From JAHJDR01 sp964609965 (GTDB taxonomy: Bacteria > UBA10199 > JADGCS01): a stretch of 38,426 bases of DNA. Of the stretch, positions 14,912-24,293 are shown piece after piece; position 1 is the first letter of the stretch, and the number at the start of each line of letters is the position of its first letter. The position numbers were made by a program, and so were the translations under genes. The notes under the pieces are model-generated. The model saw nothing but the letters and a program-made list of their open reading frames with translations. It was not told where the DNA came from and did not search any database. Location of the stretch: contig CAZSTS010000025.1 in assembly GCA_964609965.1 (NCBI GenBank), forward strand, positions 1-38,426, given 5' to 3'.

Positions 14912-16069
14912 TTAAACAAAGTCTTCTTTTTGAGCAATGGCAAACTCAATGGCTTTGCTGACTTCTGTTGGTTTTAGGCCTTTCCAAAACACTGTCCATT
15001 CTTTTGTTTTATGCATGCCTTCACATTGTTTTATGTACCAGTGAGTGATAAATTTATCTGGCTGAGATCTCCAAAAAATACGAGGATGATTTTTGGTAAT
15101 TTCTTTCCAAAGGTCTCTTCCAATGCCTAGCCCTCTGGCCTCAGTGCCTACTGCAAAATGGTTAAGGTAGGTCATGTCTTCATAGTCTTTTAGTAAAGCC
15201 GCACCCATGTAATTTTCTTCTAAATAAACATGGTCAAATTTATCTTCGAAAACACCATCTTTGATTTTTTTCTCAAAACTGGTTTCTAATAATTTTTTGA
15301 GAGAACGGGGATCAATGTTGATGAGTCCACCTAGCGTTTTGATTTTTGAACCAAGTTGAATAAGTGTTCCCGCTCCTTTGACTGTAAAAAGCTCTCTTAA
15401 GAGGTTGTTTGGTGAAACTGATGAAATATAAATTTTATGATCACAGGAGCGTATGATGTTATCGCAGAGTGTTAAAAAGGTTTTGTCAGTTTTGTTAATA
15501 AAATTTGAATCTAAGAGGGTGTCTTTTTCGAACCTCAAATTAATCATATTAACAGGCAGGCTAGTTTCTTGATTAATAATGCCACCACCACGTTTGAGAA
15601 AAATAATTTTACTCGTTCTGAGAGTGTTTGCTAATTGTGTTAATTCATTAACAATATCAAGATTAGGATCAATGTGTATAAGAGGTAGTTGTGATCTGGT
15701 AATGCGTTCTTTTATGAAGGCTAATTTGTCGTTGTGTGAACTATCGTTTGAAAGGACGTTAAGAGATAATTTTGCTTTTCTGAAATAATTCTCGATTTCG
15801 AGTTTATCCATAAAATCATTCGATGAGCGAATAAGAACAACGGGATAAAGTGAAAGCCTCATGAGATAGCGGATCTCAAAAAGAATGGCATCGATTTCGT
15901 CTCTAAGAATGTCTTCTTCGAGTAAGATAACAGCAAAGCTTTCAGGCTTTGAAGAGCTAAATAGCTTAAGGTAAAATTCAGCATCTTGTTTGTGCCCGAC
16001 TGAGTGCATGAACCTTAAAACAAGATCTTGGGGTTTTGCTGGGCGTTTGAATGGGAGAATTTCTGACAT
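14912..16069 (-). CDS. N-acetylglutamate synthase-like protein: degenerate kinase domain plus DUF619-type NAT domain
   Basis: 385 residues. The C-terminal part (about 215-380) resembles the DUF619 acetyltransferase domain of vertebrate-type NAGS and bifunctional NAGS/K: KGAGTLIQLG at 231-240, HFAVGTEARGLGIGRDLW at 304-321 (acetyl-CoA loop), and FWRSQPDKFITHWY at 332-345. The N-terminal part (about 1-205) has the position and rough pattern of an amino-acid-kinase fold but shows no early Gly-Gly phosphate loop; the only Gly-rich stretch is LKRGGGII. It is therefore probably a non-catalytic kinase-like domain. The protein would acetylate glutamate or a similar amine. No arg genes are nearby. Confidence 0.65.
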   Translation of the reverse strand: MSEILPFKRPAKPQDLVLRFMHSVGHKQDAEFYLKLFSSSKPESFAVILLEEDILRDEIDAILFEIRYLMRLSLYPVVLIRSSNDFMDKLEIENYFRKAKLSLNVLSNDSSHNDKLAFIKERITRSQLPLIHIDPNLDIVNELTQLANTLRTSKIIFLKRGGGIINQETSLPVNMINLRFEKDTLLDSNFINKTDKTFLTLCDNIIRSCDHKIYISSVSPNNLLRELFTVKGAGTLIQLGSKIKTLGGLINIDPRSLKKLLETSFEKKIKDGVFEDKFDHVYLEENYMGAALLKDYEDMTYLNHFAVGTEARGLGIGRDLWKEITKNHPRIFWRSQPDKFITHWYIKQCEGMHKTKEWTVFWKGLKPTEVSKAIEFAIAQKEDFV

Positions 16070-16528
16070 GCGCAGTATATAACCACATCTTGGTGGGTTT
16101 AATCAAATGGGATCTGTTAGTAGGCGTTCTTCGTGCTTCGTGCTTAGTGCTTCGTTCCTCGGAGGCGAATAGCGTATATCGAATAGCGAATGGCTGGAGA
16201 ACCTATTGATTATCGTCTATCGCCTATCGTGACTAGTAGCTTGTGGCTTGTAGCCTGTAGCTAGTAATTTGTTTATCATGAACGCCAACCCCCTAATATT
16301 ATTAAAAAAACCATATAACGCACTAGTATACGTCTAAGCTGTTAATTCTACTGGCTATATTTGAAAAACCTCCTAATCCTATGAAATCATTAAAATATGC
16401 GTTGTTGCAAAGCTGGTTCATTATATATTAGCCATACGGCTATAGCAAAAACAGCCTCTTGGTAGACCATGATTGTCGCATAATATTTATTATTATGGAT
16501 AAAGGTCTAGTAAAAAAGGAAAGAGCTT
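16070..16528. other. Non-coding spacer with several short tandem repeat blocks
   Basis: No gene is seen in these 459 bp. From left to right the spacer holds TCGTGCTTCGTGCTTAGTGC-type repeats (16128-16155), GAATAGCG repeats (16167-16190), TATCG(T/C)C repeats (16211-16230) and degenerate GTAGCTT repeats (16236-16266). AT-rich DNA follows up to the activator gene. The four blocks have different units but the same style. Confidence 0.55.
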
Positions 16529-19285
16529 ATGAAACTATTGAAACACATCACAAGGAAAAGGGCTTTTATTGCCGTCACGCTGGGTTATTTTCTCATAGCA
16601 CTTACATTCCTCGTTCTTACGGCCGTTCAAACACAGGATTTTGTAGGAAAAAAGCATCCGGGTTTTCTCACGTTTGATAATGGTCTTGTTTTTGGTCTGG
16701 TAGATAGTGAATGGACTGGTGCCCAAGCAGGACTCAGAATGTATGATTTTGTTGAAAGCTATGATGGTCAAAAATTTACAAGTACTAAAAATCTCATTCA
16801 ATACCTTAATAATGCGGAGACAAACAAAGGTGTCGTGTACCAGCTCAAACGACAGGACAAACCTCTTACTCTGACAATCAAACCCCTCACAGTTACCCAA
16901 GATTTTGCATCAATTTATTTTTATATATTTCTCTTTTGTGGTTTTTTCACGATTTTGACTGGCATTGGAATTTTTGTGATTCGGCCATTGGCTAAAGGAG
17001 CTTTTCAATTCTTTGTCATTTGCAATACAATTGGTATCTTTGAAATCTTATTAGCAGACCTTCTTTCTTACCAAACGTACCTTCTTTATTTCCAACTCTC
17101 TATCGCGCTTTTTGCTGTAACAAATATTCACATTATTTATTACCTTTTAAAAATTAGGAAAGATTTAAAAAAATCTTTAAATCGATTGCCTGTCAAGGTG
17201 GCTATTGGCTTGCTCTATGCTGCTGTAATGGTTTTTGCTGCGATCGTTTACTATTATTCACACGCAGTATTTTCTGATTACCGGGTTCTTTTGTTTACGA
17301 GTAATTTCCTCTTCTTTTTAGCAGGTATTCTTATTTATGTGACAGCCACGTATCTCTATTTTTCTGCAAAATCGAGTACTCTAAAAAGACGGTTGCTCCT
17401 TTATACAGGCCTTAATCTGTCTTGTTTAATAGCCTTTGTTATATATGTGGCTCATAATGTTTGCGCAGTTCTTATCCCCATCGAAGTCATGCTTGTTCAA
17501 GTGTGTTTTCCCTTTGTGACTATTTATGTTTTGTTTAGGTATAATTTTTTGGATCTCAGGTTTACGCCCAAAAGAAAATATTTTTACATCAGCTTTGCTG
17601 TTCTGATTCCTGTGCTGTTTCTGGTTGATTTTCTTTTTCTCATCCCTGTTTTAAATAAATACAGTGTGTCTATTCATTTGATCAATTCACTTGTTTTTGC
17701 ATCGGTGGCGCTAAAACTTCTATTGCTGGTCTATGCTGCCTATGCTCGAATTGTTGATCGCCTATTTTTTCCCTCTACGTTTAAGTTTAGAGACGTTGTG
17801 ACTAAAGCCAGTGATACAATACTCAACCATCATTCTCAGCCCGAAATTATTGAGGCATTGACAAGTTTGTTGGCTAATCATTTAGAAATTCAAAAAGTTT
17901 ATTTTTATTATCAAAACACAGGTCTTAACCAGTATCAAAAACAGCCAGCCCTTGTGGGTAGCGACATAGAAGATGGAACGTATAATCAATTGCCTCATTC
18001 ATTTAGCGATGAAGAAATACCGCTTAGTGATGTGGATTATGTCATCAATGAATTCTCAAGCAATACAAAGGCAATGCCTCCGGCTTTAAAATTATTGATC
18101 AAACATAATCTGAATTTGTTGCTGCCGCTTAAGTTTCAAAAACAAATTCAAGGGTTCGTCCTTTTAGGGCCAAAGCCAAATTATGTGCCTTATACTACTG
18201 AGGACCTCACTAATATTCAGACACTGCTTGCTACAACAACAGTTGCGCTTCTTAATGCCAAGCATCATCAATCTTTATTGGCTTTGCACAAACAACTTGA
18301 GCGAGAAAACAAAAGACTCAAACAAGAGATTCGCAACAAAATCACAGGAACTCAAATCATAGGCGAAGAAAAAGGATTGAAAACTGTCATGAAAAAAATC
18401 GAAATGATTCAAGGTAGTTCAATCTCGGTTCTTTTGCAGGGTGAAACAGGGACAGGTAAAGAGGTTGTTGCTCAAGCGATTCACGACAGATCTCAAAGAG
18501 TCGACAAGCCTTTTATTAAGGTTAACTGTTCTGCTATTCCAGAAAATCTTTTTGAAAGCGAACTTTTTGGCCACGAAAAAGGCTCTTTTACAGGCGCGAC
18601 AGAACAAAAGATAGGTCTGTTTGAGGCCGCTCATAAGGGGACATTGTTTTTAGATGAAGTGGGGGAGGTGCCTTTACATATTCAGCCAAAGTTACTCAGA
18701 GTTTTACAAGAAAAAGAAATACAAAGAGTAGGGAGCACAGAACGAATTTCAGTTGATGTAAGAATTATTGCCGCTACAAATCGAGATTTGGAACACGCAG
18801 TTAAGAAAAACACATTTAGGCAAGACTTGTATTATCGTCTCAATGTCCTCCCTGTTTTTATTCCGCCTCTCAGAGAACGACAGGCTGATATAGAAGATTT
18901 ATTGGATTGTTTTATTCGTAAATATTCTGTTGAGATGAAAAAACATTTAGAGCCACCTAAAGCAGAAGAAATTAAAAAACTCAAAAATTATCCCTGGCCA
19001 GGTAATGTTCGTGAACTCCAAAATGTTGTAGAAAGATCTGTAGCTTTAACCCATGAAGGCGAAAGACTGTCGTTTTTTAATATACAGCAGGATTTGTTCA
19101 CAGACACGAGTTTGGAAAAAATCTTTGAACAAGGTGATTTTTATAATCAAATGGATGAACTCAAAAAACAAGTCATACAAAGGGCCATTCAACGTGCTGG
19201 TGGTAATAAGTCTCAAGCAGCAAGAGAGCTTGGTTTGCATCAGGTTTCACTTTATAAAATGGTGAAACAGCTATCTATTGAGTGA
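16529..19285 (+). CDS. Membrane-anchored sigma-54 transcriptional activator (PDZ-like, multi-TM, GAF, AAA+, Fis HTH)
   Basis: 918 residues. TM helix 12-33; a PDZ-like module at about 45-118 (GLVDSEWTGAQAGLRMYDFV), probably periplasmic; then seven or more TM helices between about 128 and 405; a GAF-like domain at about 425-580; a linker coiled coil at 580-603; and the AAA+ domain at about 607-840. The AAA+ part has Walker A GETGTGKE (638-645), the sigma-54 contact loop GSFTGA (685-690; Ser replaces the usual Ala), Walker B GTLFLDE (704-710) and FRQDLYYRL (763-771). A Fis-type HTH is at 885-913 (KSQAARELGLHQVSLYKMV). There is no receiver domain, so input is by membrane or periplasmic sensing and GAF. 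AAGGAAAGAG precedes the ATG. Targets could include the next gene. Confidence 0.92.
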   Translation: MKLLKHITRKRAFIAVTLGYFLIALTFLVLTAVQTQDFVGKKHPGFLTFDNGLVFGLVDSEWTGAQAGLRMYDFVESYDGQKFTSTKNLIQYLNNAETNKGVVYQLKRQDKPLTLTIKPLTVTQDFASIYFYIFLFCGFFTILTGIGIFVIRPLAKGAFQFFVICNTIGIFEILLADLLSYQTYLLYFQLSIALFAVTNIHIIYYLLKIRKDLKKSLNRLPVKVAIGLLYAAVMVFAAIVYYYSHAVFSDYRVLLFTSNFLFFLAGILIYVTATYLYFSAKSSTLKRRLLLYTGLNLSCLIAFVIYVAHNVCAVLIPIEVMLVQVCFPFVTIYVLFRYNFLDLRFTPKRKYFYISFAVLIPVLFLVDFLFLIPVLNKYSVSIHLINSLVFASVALKLLLLVYAAYARIVDRLFFPSTFKFRDVVTKASDTILNHHSQPEIIEALTSLLANHLEIQKVYFYYQNTGLNQYQKQPALVGSDIEDGTYNQLPHSFSDEEIPLSDVDYVINEFSSNTKAMPPALKLLIKHNLNLLLPLKFQKQIQGFVLLGPKPNYVPYTTEDLTNIQTLLATTTVALLNAKHHQSLLALHKQLERENKRLKQEIRNKITGTQIIGEEKGLKTVMKKIEMIQGSSISVLLQGETGTGKEVVAQAIHDRSQRVDKPFIKVNCSAIPENLFESELFGHEKGSFTGATEQKIGLFEAAHKGTLFLDEVGEVPLHIQPKLLRVLQEKEIQRVGSTERISVDVRIIAATNRDLEHAVKKNTFRQDLYYRLNVLPVFIPPLRERQADIEDLLDCFIRKYSVEMKKHLEPPKAEEIKKLKNYPWPGNVRELQNVVERSVALTHEGERLSFFNIQQDLFTDTSLEKIFEQGDFYNQMDELKKQVIQRAIQRAGGNKSQAARELGLHQVSLYKMVKQLSIE

Positions 19286-19506
19286 GTCGGGGATGGTGGG
19301 TCGTGGATTGTTGATAGAGGAGGGAGAATCAGGAGCAAGGCGCCCATTTCATTAATAAAATTCAGCCATTACAATATCTCGCAACTTTTCAATAAATACC
19401 TAGATATCTTAAAAGCATGAAGAAAACAGGTCTTGACCAAAGTTTTCTATAAATGCATTCTTTCAATGGGCAATAAGGTGGGATATTTCTAAGGGAGAGA
19501 TATAAT
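19286..19506. other. Spacer before the cyclase-STAND gene
   Basis: No gene or clear promoter. It begins with GGTGGGTCGTGGATTGTTG, like the spacer before yebC. It has GGTCTTGACC at 19429-19438 and ends with the ribosome binding site GGGAGAG for the next gene. No good -24/-12 sigma-54 motif was found here. Confidence 0.4.
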
Positions 19507-22500
19507 TTGTCTGTACTACCACCAAGCGCCGTTGCTGGACAACAGTCGTTGCCTTTAATATTTAGCACACGACCAGCTACTGTTGATGTCGCTGCTGCAA
19601 TAGGGCCAGTTGTAGGTGCCGGCGCTCTTGTTGAAGCACAACCAGCGGCTGCAAGAACAGCCCCTCATGAGGTGCGAGCAGCGCCGAGAGCCGAGGTTCA
19701 TCCTCGCCCTGTTCATAATGAACCTGGTGCACGTCTTCAAATTCAAGGAGATCAGCTAACACTCGTTGTACAGAATGGACGCTTAGTTCTTCCAGTGCTG
19801 CGTGAGCAGACGATTACATGTCGAAGGTGCCCTCAAAGAAATGAAGTGCCTGATCCAAAGACTCATGGCCATTGTCAAAATTGTGGTGAAAAGCTTCCTT
19901 TGCGCGAAGAAGACAAGCCCCAGCCAATAGAAAGAGAGCACTTGGCTGTTGGTTTTATGCAGGTCTTTGCTGTTGAGGACTCTGCTTCGCTAAGTGCTTT
20001 TTCTCAAAGATTTAAACCTCTCATTGATGAAGCGCGAAGAATTTCTGAGCGCCACGCTATTAGAATAAAGTATCTTAATGATGGTAAGTTCATGTTTGTG
20101 AGTGGTTTGGGTTCTGAAGCAGATGATGCTCAGGCCAACCTCCTGATCTTAAGGCAGGTGATTCATGAAATTCAGGAGGCATGGAATGTAATAGAATCTG
20201 ATGTGAGGTCAGTCACTTCTTTGAGTACTGGGGCTGGCTATCAGAATGATAATGACCTTTTTGGTTCTCCAGTCAACAAGGCACAAAGACAGCTTCAGGC
20301 AACATTAGATGCTTTGGGAGATTCTTCTCTAGAAGAAAGCATGGTTGTTGTTGCTGAAGGTGCTCGGCAAGCACTCAGTTCTCATTATTCTACAGAAGTT
20401 CATTTAACAGGGGTAGTGTACAAAGGCTTTGAAGGGACTTATGCAGTGCACTTGCTGAGAGAAGCAAAAGCAGAAATAACTGTTCCTGTTGTAAGTGCAG
20501 AAGAACAAGCTGTGGTTAATCCAAAGTGTTCTCAACAAGACACACATCCAGAACTTGGGGAAGCGCATTGTGTGGAATGTGGATCAGCAGCTCATGATCC
20601 TGGGGAGATTGACGATGGTAGAGAAATAAGCAGGGTTGGCTTGGCTATTGATATGTCAGGATTTACTCCTTTGTTTGCAGAGCTTGGTCCTAAAGGTGTT
20701 GCAGATCAGGTAGGCATCTTTATTGATGAGATTCAGTATGAGTTAGCTAAAGAAGGGGTTAGCATCAATAGTGTCATTCACCGTGCAGGAGATGAAATTG
20801 CTTTTAGTATTGATGCTGGTATTTTTGCCAAGGCCTTAAGAGCTGTGATGAGGGCATTTAGAAGGTTAGAGAGAAGAAATCCCGAAATCAAACTTAAGGC
20901 AGCTTTTGCTGCATTAGACCTTGTTGAGTACAAAGATGGGACAAAGATAGGAGAAGTCAAAATTGTACAAGCTGCCCAGGAATCTGCAAAAAAGGATCAA
21001 GAAACAGGTGAAAGACATGGCATTGTCGTACACGAAAATCTTGCTCACAGAATTTCAGATAATATTATTACAGAAGCTCCTGAACAAAAGGCAGGTGGAC
21101 CGCCAGATGGCAATGTTTTGGTAGAAGGTATCAAGCCTGGGGCTTCTTTTGTAAGAAGTGAGAGGTTTACACCTCCTCAGAGGGTTGCTGATGGCGATGA
21201 AATACATGCTTGTTATCAAGAGGTTGAAGCTTCTGGTGAGTTTGGTGTTGTTGTTTATGTTGGAGATATTGATACAGGCAAAGCTATGGGGCTTTTATCT
21301 TTTTTGAACAGGCTTGATCTTGATCGTGTCAGGGCCATGCATGGTGCTGGGTTTCGTTATCAAAACGATCCATTGCGTAATGCCCTTTATCATCATGTGG
21401 CTTCGTATGATTATGATAGGCTCACCTCTGATGCGCTTGACACCTTTTGGGCTGAACTGGATTTTTTTGCTGGTGACAGAGAATTTGAAACTACTTTAGA
21501 ACATCCCCAAACATCTGTTCGTGAAATTTTTGCAGATTACATAGGTGTTCCTGTAAGAGAAGAATCGGCGGAGGTTCAGAGACTAAGGAAAGATGCCCAA
21601 AAATTCGTAGAAGCGCAACAAAACATAGTAGCCCATGTTGTCAGAAGAATGACAACAGAAAGACCCCATGTTTTGGTCTTGTTTAATCTAGGAAGCATTA
21701 GAAAAGATGAGGCAGCTCAAAGACTGTTTTCTCAAGTCTTGGAGTACAATAGGGACAGGCCAGGGATGATTCTTGGTCTTGAAGATCGAGGCTTTGATGA
21801 AGGTGATGGGCGTGAATCTGCAGAACAGAAGTATTTAGAAGATCTTTTTGGTTTTGTACCAAGAAAATCAAAGGTCGTTGTGGCAGATTCTTTGAACGAA
21901 GCTGCAGTGAGACAAGCTATTGTCGATATTTATGACAAAGAAATCTATCTTCCAAGCCATCCCTTGGAAGGTGGCGCTGCTGATACTATAGCTGTAACAG
22001 GGTTTCATTTTCTAACTGAAGAGAATGTTGAGGATGATGTTGTTGAATATTACCACAGGGTATCACGAGGTAATACACAGATTTTGAGGGCTTATCTCCA
22101 TTATCATCATGATCAAGGCGTGTTGGTTCTTGATGGACAGGGTCAGTTGGGTTTTTCAGATAGGGTTCCTCAGGTGGCAGAAAGCTCTTCTGCTGTAAAT
22201 GCTGTGCTCTTGTCTCCCTTAGAAAGACTCACTCCAGTGGCTCGTGATGTTTTTGATGCCGTAGCTATGGTTGGTCTTATGGATGGAACTTTTTCTGGAA
22301 GAGAACTTCCCCAGCACGCATCACTTGGTCGTGATGGTTTGGCTATGAGGCTTGCTGAACTTCGAGAAAAAAATCTCATTGCTGATGAAGGTAAGGGATG
22401 TTTTCGTGTGACCAATAAATCTATTCAAGATGCTGCTGTCGCACGATTACGAAGAAGCGCTGCTCTGGTAACAAGGCATGGCCTTGTTGCTAGTCATTTA

Positions 22501-23967
22501 GAAAGATTACCAAGGAGAACGGCAAGAAGGCATGCTCTATTAGGATTTCATCAAGGGCGAGCTGGTCAAATTGACCAGGCTATACAAAGTTATGAAGAAG
22601 CTGAAAAAATGGCACAGGCACGTTTTGGATATGAAGAGGCCCTGAAGTATCTAGATGCGCAGGATGGCTTTGCAGGGCTTTTTTCTGGCCCCGAAAGAGT
22701 AAGGTACGTAGCAACTCTTTTAAGAAGACGTATTGAGCTTTTAAAGGCTAGTTCTTGGTCAAGGACAGGTGTTGGCGAGGAAGATCCTTGGGCTCAGGCT
22801 ATTGATAAATATTTAGCACTTGTGGATGATGCTAGTTTTGGATTGTTAGAACCAGCAGAGCAAGCCAAGATCTTTCTTGATGGATTGTTTATACTTCCAG
22901 GCGAGCGCAGGCTTTTACAGAACCATGAAGAAGTGGCGGCGGCATATTATGACCAAATTAAAAGAGAACAGGCAGCTTTTTTAGAGAGAGTAGAAAGAGA
23001 GTATCCAGAACTAATGGTAGAGTTTCACATGCGTGCTATGGGCGCTTATCAGATGGTTAATGATAGGGAAAACCAAAGAACAGCTGATGAACATGTGCAA
23101 AAGGCTCTCGCATTGATGGTAGGCAATGGTCGAGATATTACAATTCAAGATCACGAAAGAGTTTTTGGTTCTTCGTTGCTTGCAGAAGGTACAGAGTTGT
23201 TTGCTAGGGTGTGTCTCAATATTGGCTCTCGTTATTCTATGCATAGGGGAGATTTTGAAGCTGCAGAACCTTATGTTCGTCGAGCTATAGAGCTCTATGA
23301 TGAATTGGGTGATAGGATGTATGCCTGTTATGCGCGTATTACTTTAGGCTTGAATTTGAATGCTCAAGGGAGAATAGAGGAGGCAAAAGAGGTTCTTGAA
23401 GAGGAGCTCAGAAAAGGAAGAGAGGCAGGAGATGACGCGGTCTCTGTTGCAAACTATGCTTTATTACACCTTTCGGTTTCTTCAATCAAAGAAGCTGAGT
23501 TTGCTCAAGCACAGCGAAGATTTGATGAAATGCTTGATGCTGTTGCTAACGGATTTGATTATGCTCCCTTTGTTCAAGACCTGACAGCACATCAGGCTGT
23601 GGCCATGGCATTAGAAGATCCAGAGCAATTGGATGGCTTCTTATCAACAAATGTTTTAGATACCGAAACTCATGGTTCATTTGATGAGGATTCTTTTGAA
23701 GGAAGAAATAGACGGCAGATACAATTATTTTTCTCTCTATTTTTTGCACAGGCCTTGCAAGGAAACATTGATGAGGCTTTGCGTTATTTAGGATATGTAT
23801 TACATCTTTTTGAAAGCATTGGTGATGCCGAGGATTTCTATGCTGAGATTTCTTGGTTAAGGGATCACAGAGATGAGATGAGAGCTTATCTTGATGCTCC
23901 CTCAGATTATTCAGCTGAAATTGAAGAGGCCCCCATCCTTATTCGTTCCTTTTTTGATAGAATATAA
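19507..23967 (+). CDS. Tandem class III cyclase with split active site, degenerate STAND NTPase and TPR region
   Basis: 1486 residues; TTG start with GGGAGAG 7 nt upstream and an in-frame stop at 19474. Domains: Ala/Pro-rich head (1-75); zinc ribbon C105/C108/C123/C126; cyclase domain 1 (about 146-320); partial ribbon C341/C355/C358; cyclase domain 2 (about 376-545); P-loop region (about 570-1000); TPR-like helices (about 1010-1450). Domain 1 keeps Lys188, Asp250 and GSPVNKAQR with Asn257/Arg261, but the first metal Asp is Gln152. Domain 2 keeps AIDMSGFT (Asp382) and AGDE (Asp429) but has Val487/Gln491 for Asn/Arg. Together they match one C1/C2-type adenylate cyclase site. Walker A is GDIDTGKA (586-593, no Ser/Thr) and Walker B lacks acids (VLVLFNL), so the NTPase is probably inactive. 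Architecture recalls soluble adenylyl cyclase. Confidence 0.8.
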   Translation: MSVLPPSAVAGQQSLPLIFSTRPATVDVAAAIGPVVGAGALVEAQPAAARTAPHEVRAAPRAEVHPRPVHNEPGARLQIQGDQLTLVVQNGRLVLPVLREQTITCRRCPQRNEVPDPKTHGHCQNCGEKLPLREEDKPQPIEREHLAVGFMQVFAVEDSASLSAFSQRFKPLIDEARRISERHAIRIKYLNDGKFMFVSGLGSEADDAQANLLILRQVIHEIQEAWNVIESDVRSVTSLSTGAGYQNDNDLFGSPVNKAQRQLQATLDALGDSSLEESMVVVAEGARQALSSHYSTEVHLTGVVYKGFEGTYAVHLLREAKAEITVPVVSAEEQAVVNPKCSQQDTHPELGEAHCVECGSAAHDPGEIDDGREISRVGLAIDMSGFTPLFAELGPKGVADQVGIFIDEIQYELAKEGVSINSVIHRAGDEIAFSIDAGIFAKALRAVMRAFRRLERRNPEIKLKAAFAALDLVEYKDGTKIGEVKIVQAAQESAKKDQETGERHGIVVHENLAHRISDNIITEAPEQKAGGPPDGNVLVEGIKPGASFVRSERFTPPQRVADGDEIHACYQEVEASGEFGVVVYVGDIDTGKAMGLLSFLNRLDLDRVRAMHGAGFRYQNDPLRNALYHHVASYDYDRLTSDALDTFWAELDFFAGDREFETTLEHPQTSVREIFADYIGVPVREESAEVQRLRKDAQKFVEAQQNIVAHVVRRMTTERPHVLVLFNLGSIRKDEAAQRLFSQVLEYNRDRPGMILGLEDRGFDEGDGRESAEQKYLEDLFGFVPRKSKVVVADSLNEAAVRQAIVDIYDKEIYLPSHPLEGGAADTIAVTGFHFLTEENVEDDVVEYYHRVSRGNTQILRAYLHYHHDQGVLVLDGQGQLGFSDRVPQVAESSSAVNAVLLSPLERLTPVARDVFDAVAMVGLMDGTFSGRELPQHASLGRDGLAMRLAELREKNLIADEGKGCFRVTNKSIQDAAVARLRRSAALVTRHGLVASHLERLPRRTARRHALLGFHQGRAGQIDQAIQSYEEAEKMAQARFGYEEALKYLDAQDGFAGLFSGPERVRYVATLLRRRIELLKASSWSRTGVGEEDPWAQAIDKYLALVDDASFGLLEPAEQAKIFLDGLFILPGERRLLQNHEEVAAAYYDQIKREQAAFLERVEREYPELMVEFHMRAMGAYQMVNDRENQRTADEHVQKALALMVGNGRDITIQDHERVFGSSLLAEGTELFARVCLNIGSRYSMHRGDFEAAEPYVRRAIELYDELGDRMYACYARITLGLNLNAQGRIEEAKEVLEEELRKGREAGDDAVSVANYALLHLSVSSIKEAEFAQAQRRFDEMLDAVANGFDYAPFVQDLTAHQAVAMALEDPEQLDGFLSTNVLDTETHGSFDEDSFEGRNRRQIQLFFSLFFAQALQGNIDEALRYLGYVLHLFESIGDAEDFYAEISWLRDHRDEMRAYLDAPSDYSAEIEEAPILIRSFFDRI

Positions 23968-24005
23968 CAACATAAGGTGAATACGTGGAGCCTTGTGTCA
24001 AAAAA

Positions 24006-24035
24006 AAAGAGGCACTCCCCATAGGGTGCCTCTTT
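24006..24035. terminator. Bidirectional rho-independent terminator
   Basis: A perfect 10-bp stem AAAGAGGCAC / GTGCCTCTTT with a 10-nt loop, an A-run on the left and a T-rich stretch on the right. It lies between the cyclase gene (plus) and the small-peptide gene (minus), so it can end both transcripts. Confidence 0.85.
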
Positions 24036-24099
24036 CTTGAATCTCTCCATACAAAACCTTTTTAACCTGTATTATACAAATCGTTGTAATAAATCCGGG

Positions 24100-24243
24100 T
24101 TAACACCAAGGACAATGAGGTGCACTAGTAGATGTTGAAATGCTTTTAATATATATACTAGGGCTAGCTTTTTTAGCATGACCTAGACTTGAAAAGCCAA
24201 TTACAAGAACTAATGTTACGATGATCAATGTTAATTTCTTCAT
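24100..24243 (-). CDS. Small secreted peptide, 47 residues, CPWC at C-terminus
   Basis: Starts MKKLTLIIVTLVLVIGFSSL and cleaves most likely after GHA at 23. The mature peptide is 24 residues, KKASPSIYIKSI followed by STSTSAPHCPWC, ending in a Cys-x-x-Cys. GGGGGA lies about 5 nt before the ATG. A sigma-54-like promoter lies at 24294-24311 on the same strand, and the terminator at 24006-24035 follows. Size, signal peptide and promoter suggest a regulated extracellular or envelope peptide such as a signal or redox/metal-binding peptide. No family is recognised. Confidence 0.6.
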   Translation of the reverse strand: MKKLTLIIVTLVLVIGFSSLGHAKKASPSIYIKSISTSTSAPHCPWC

Positions 24244-24293
24244 AATGTCCCCCGTATGTTTTCTTCGTTATTGCCTATACTGTTATTGTATAT

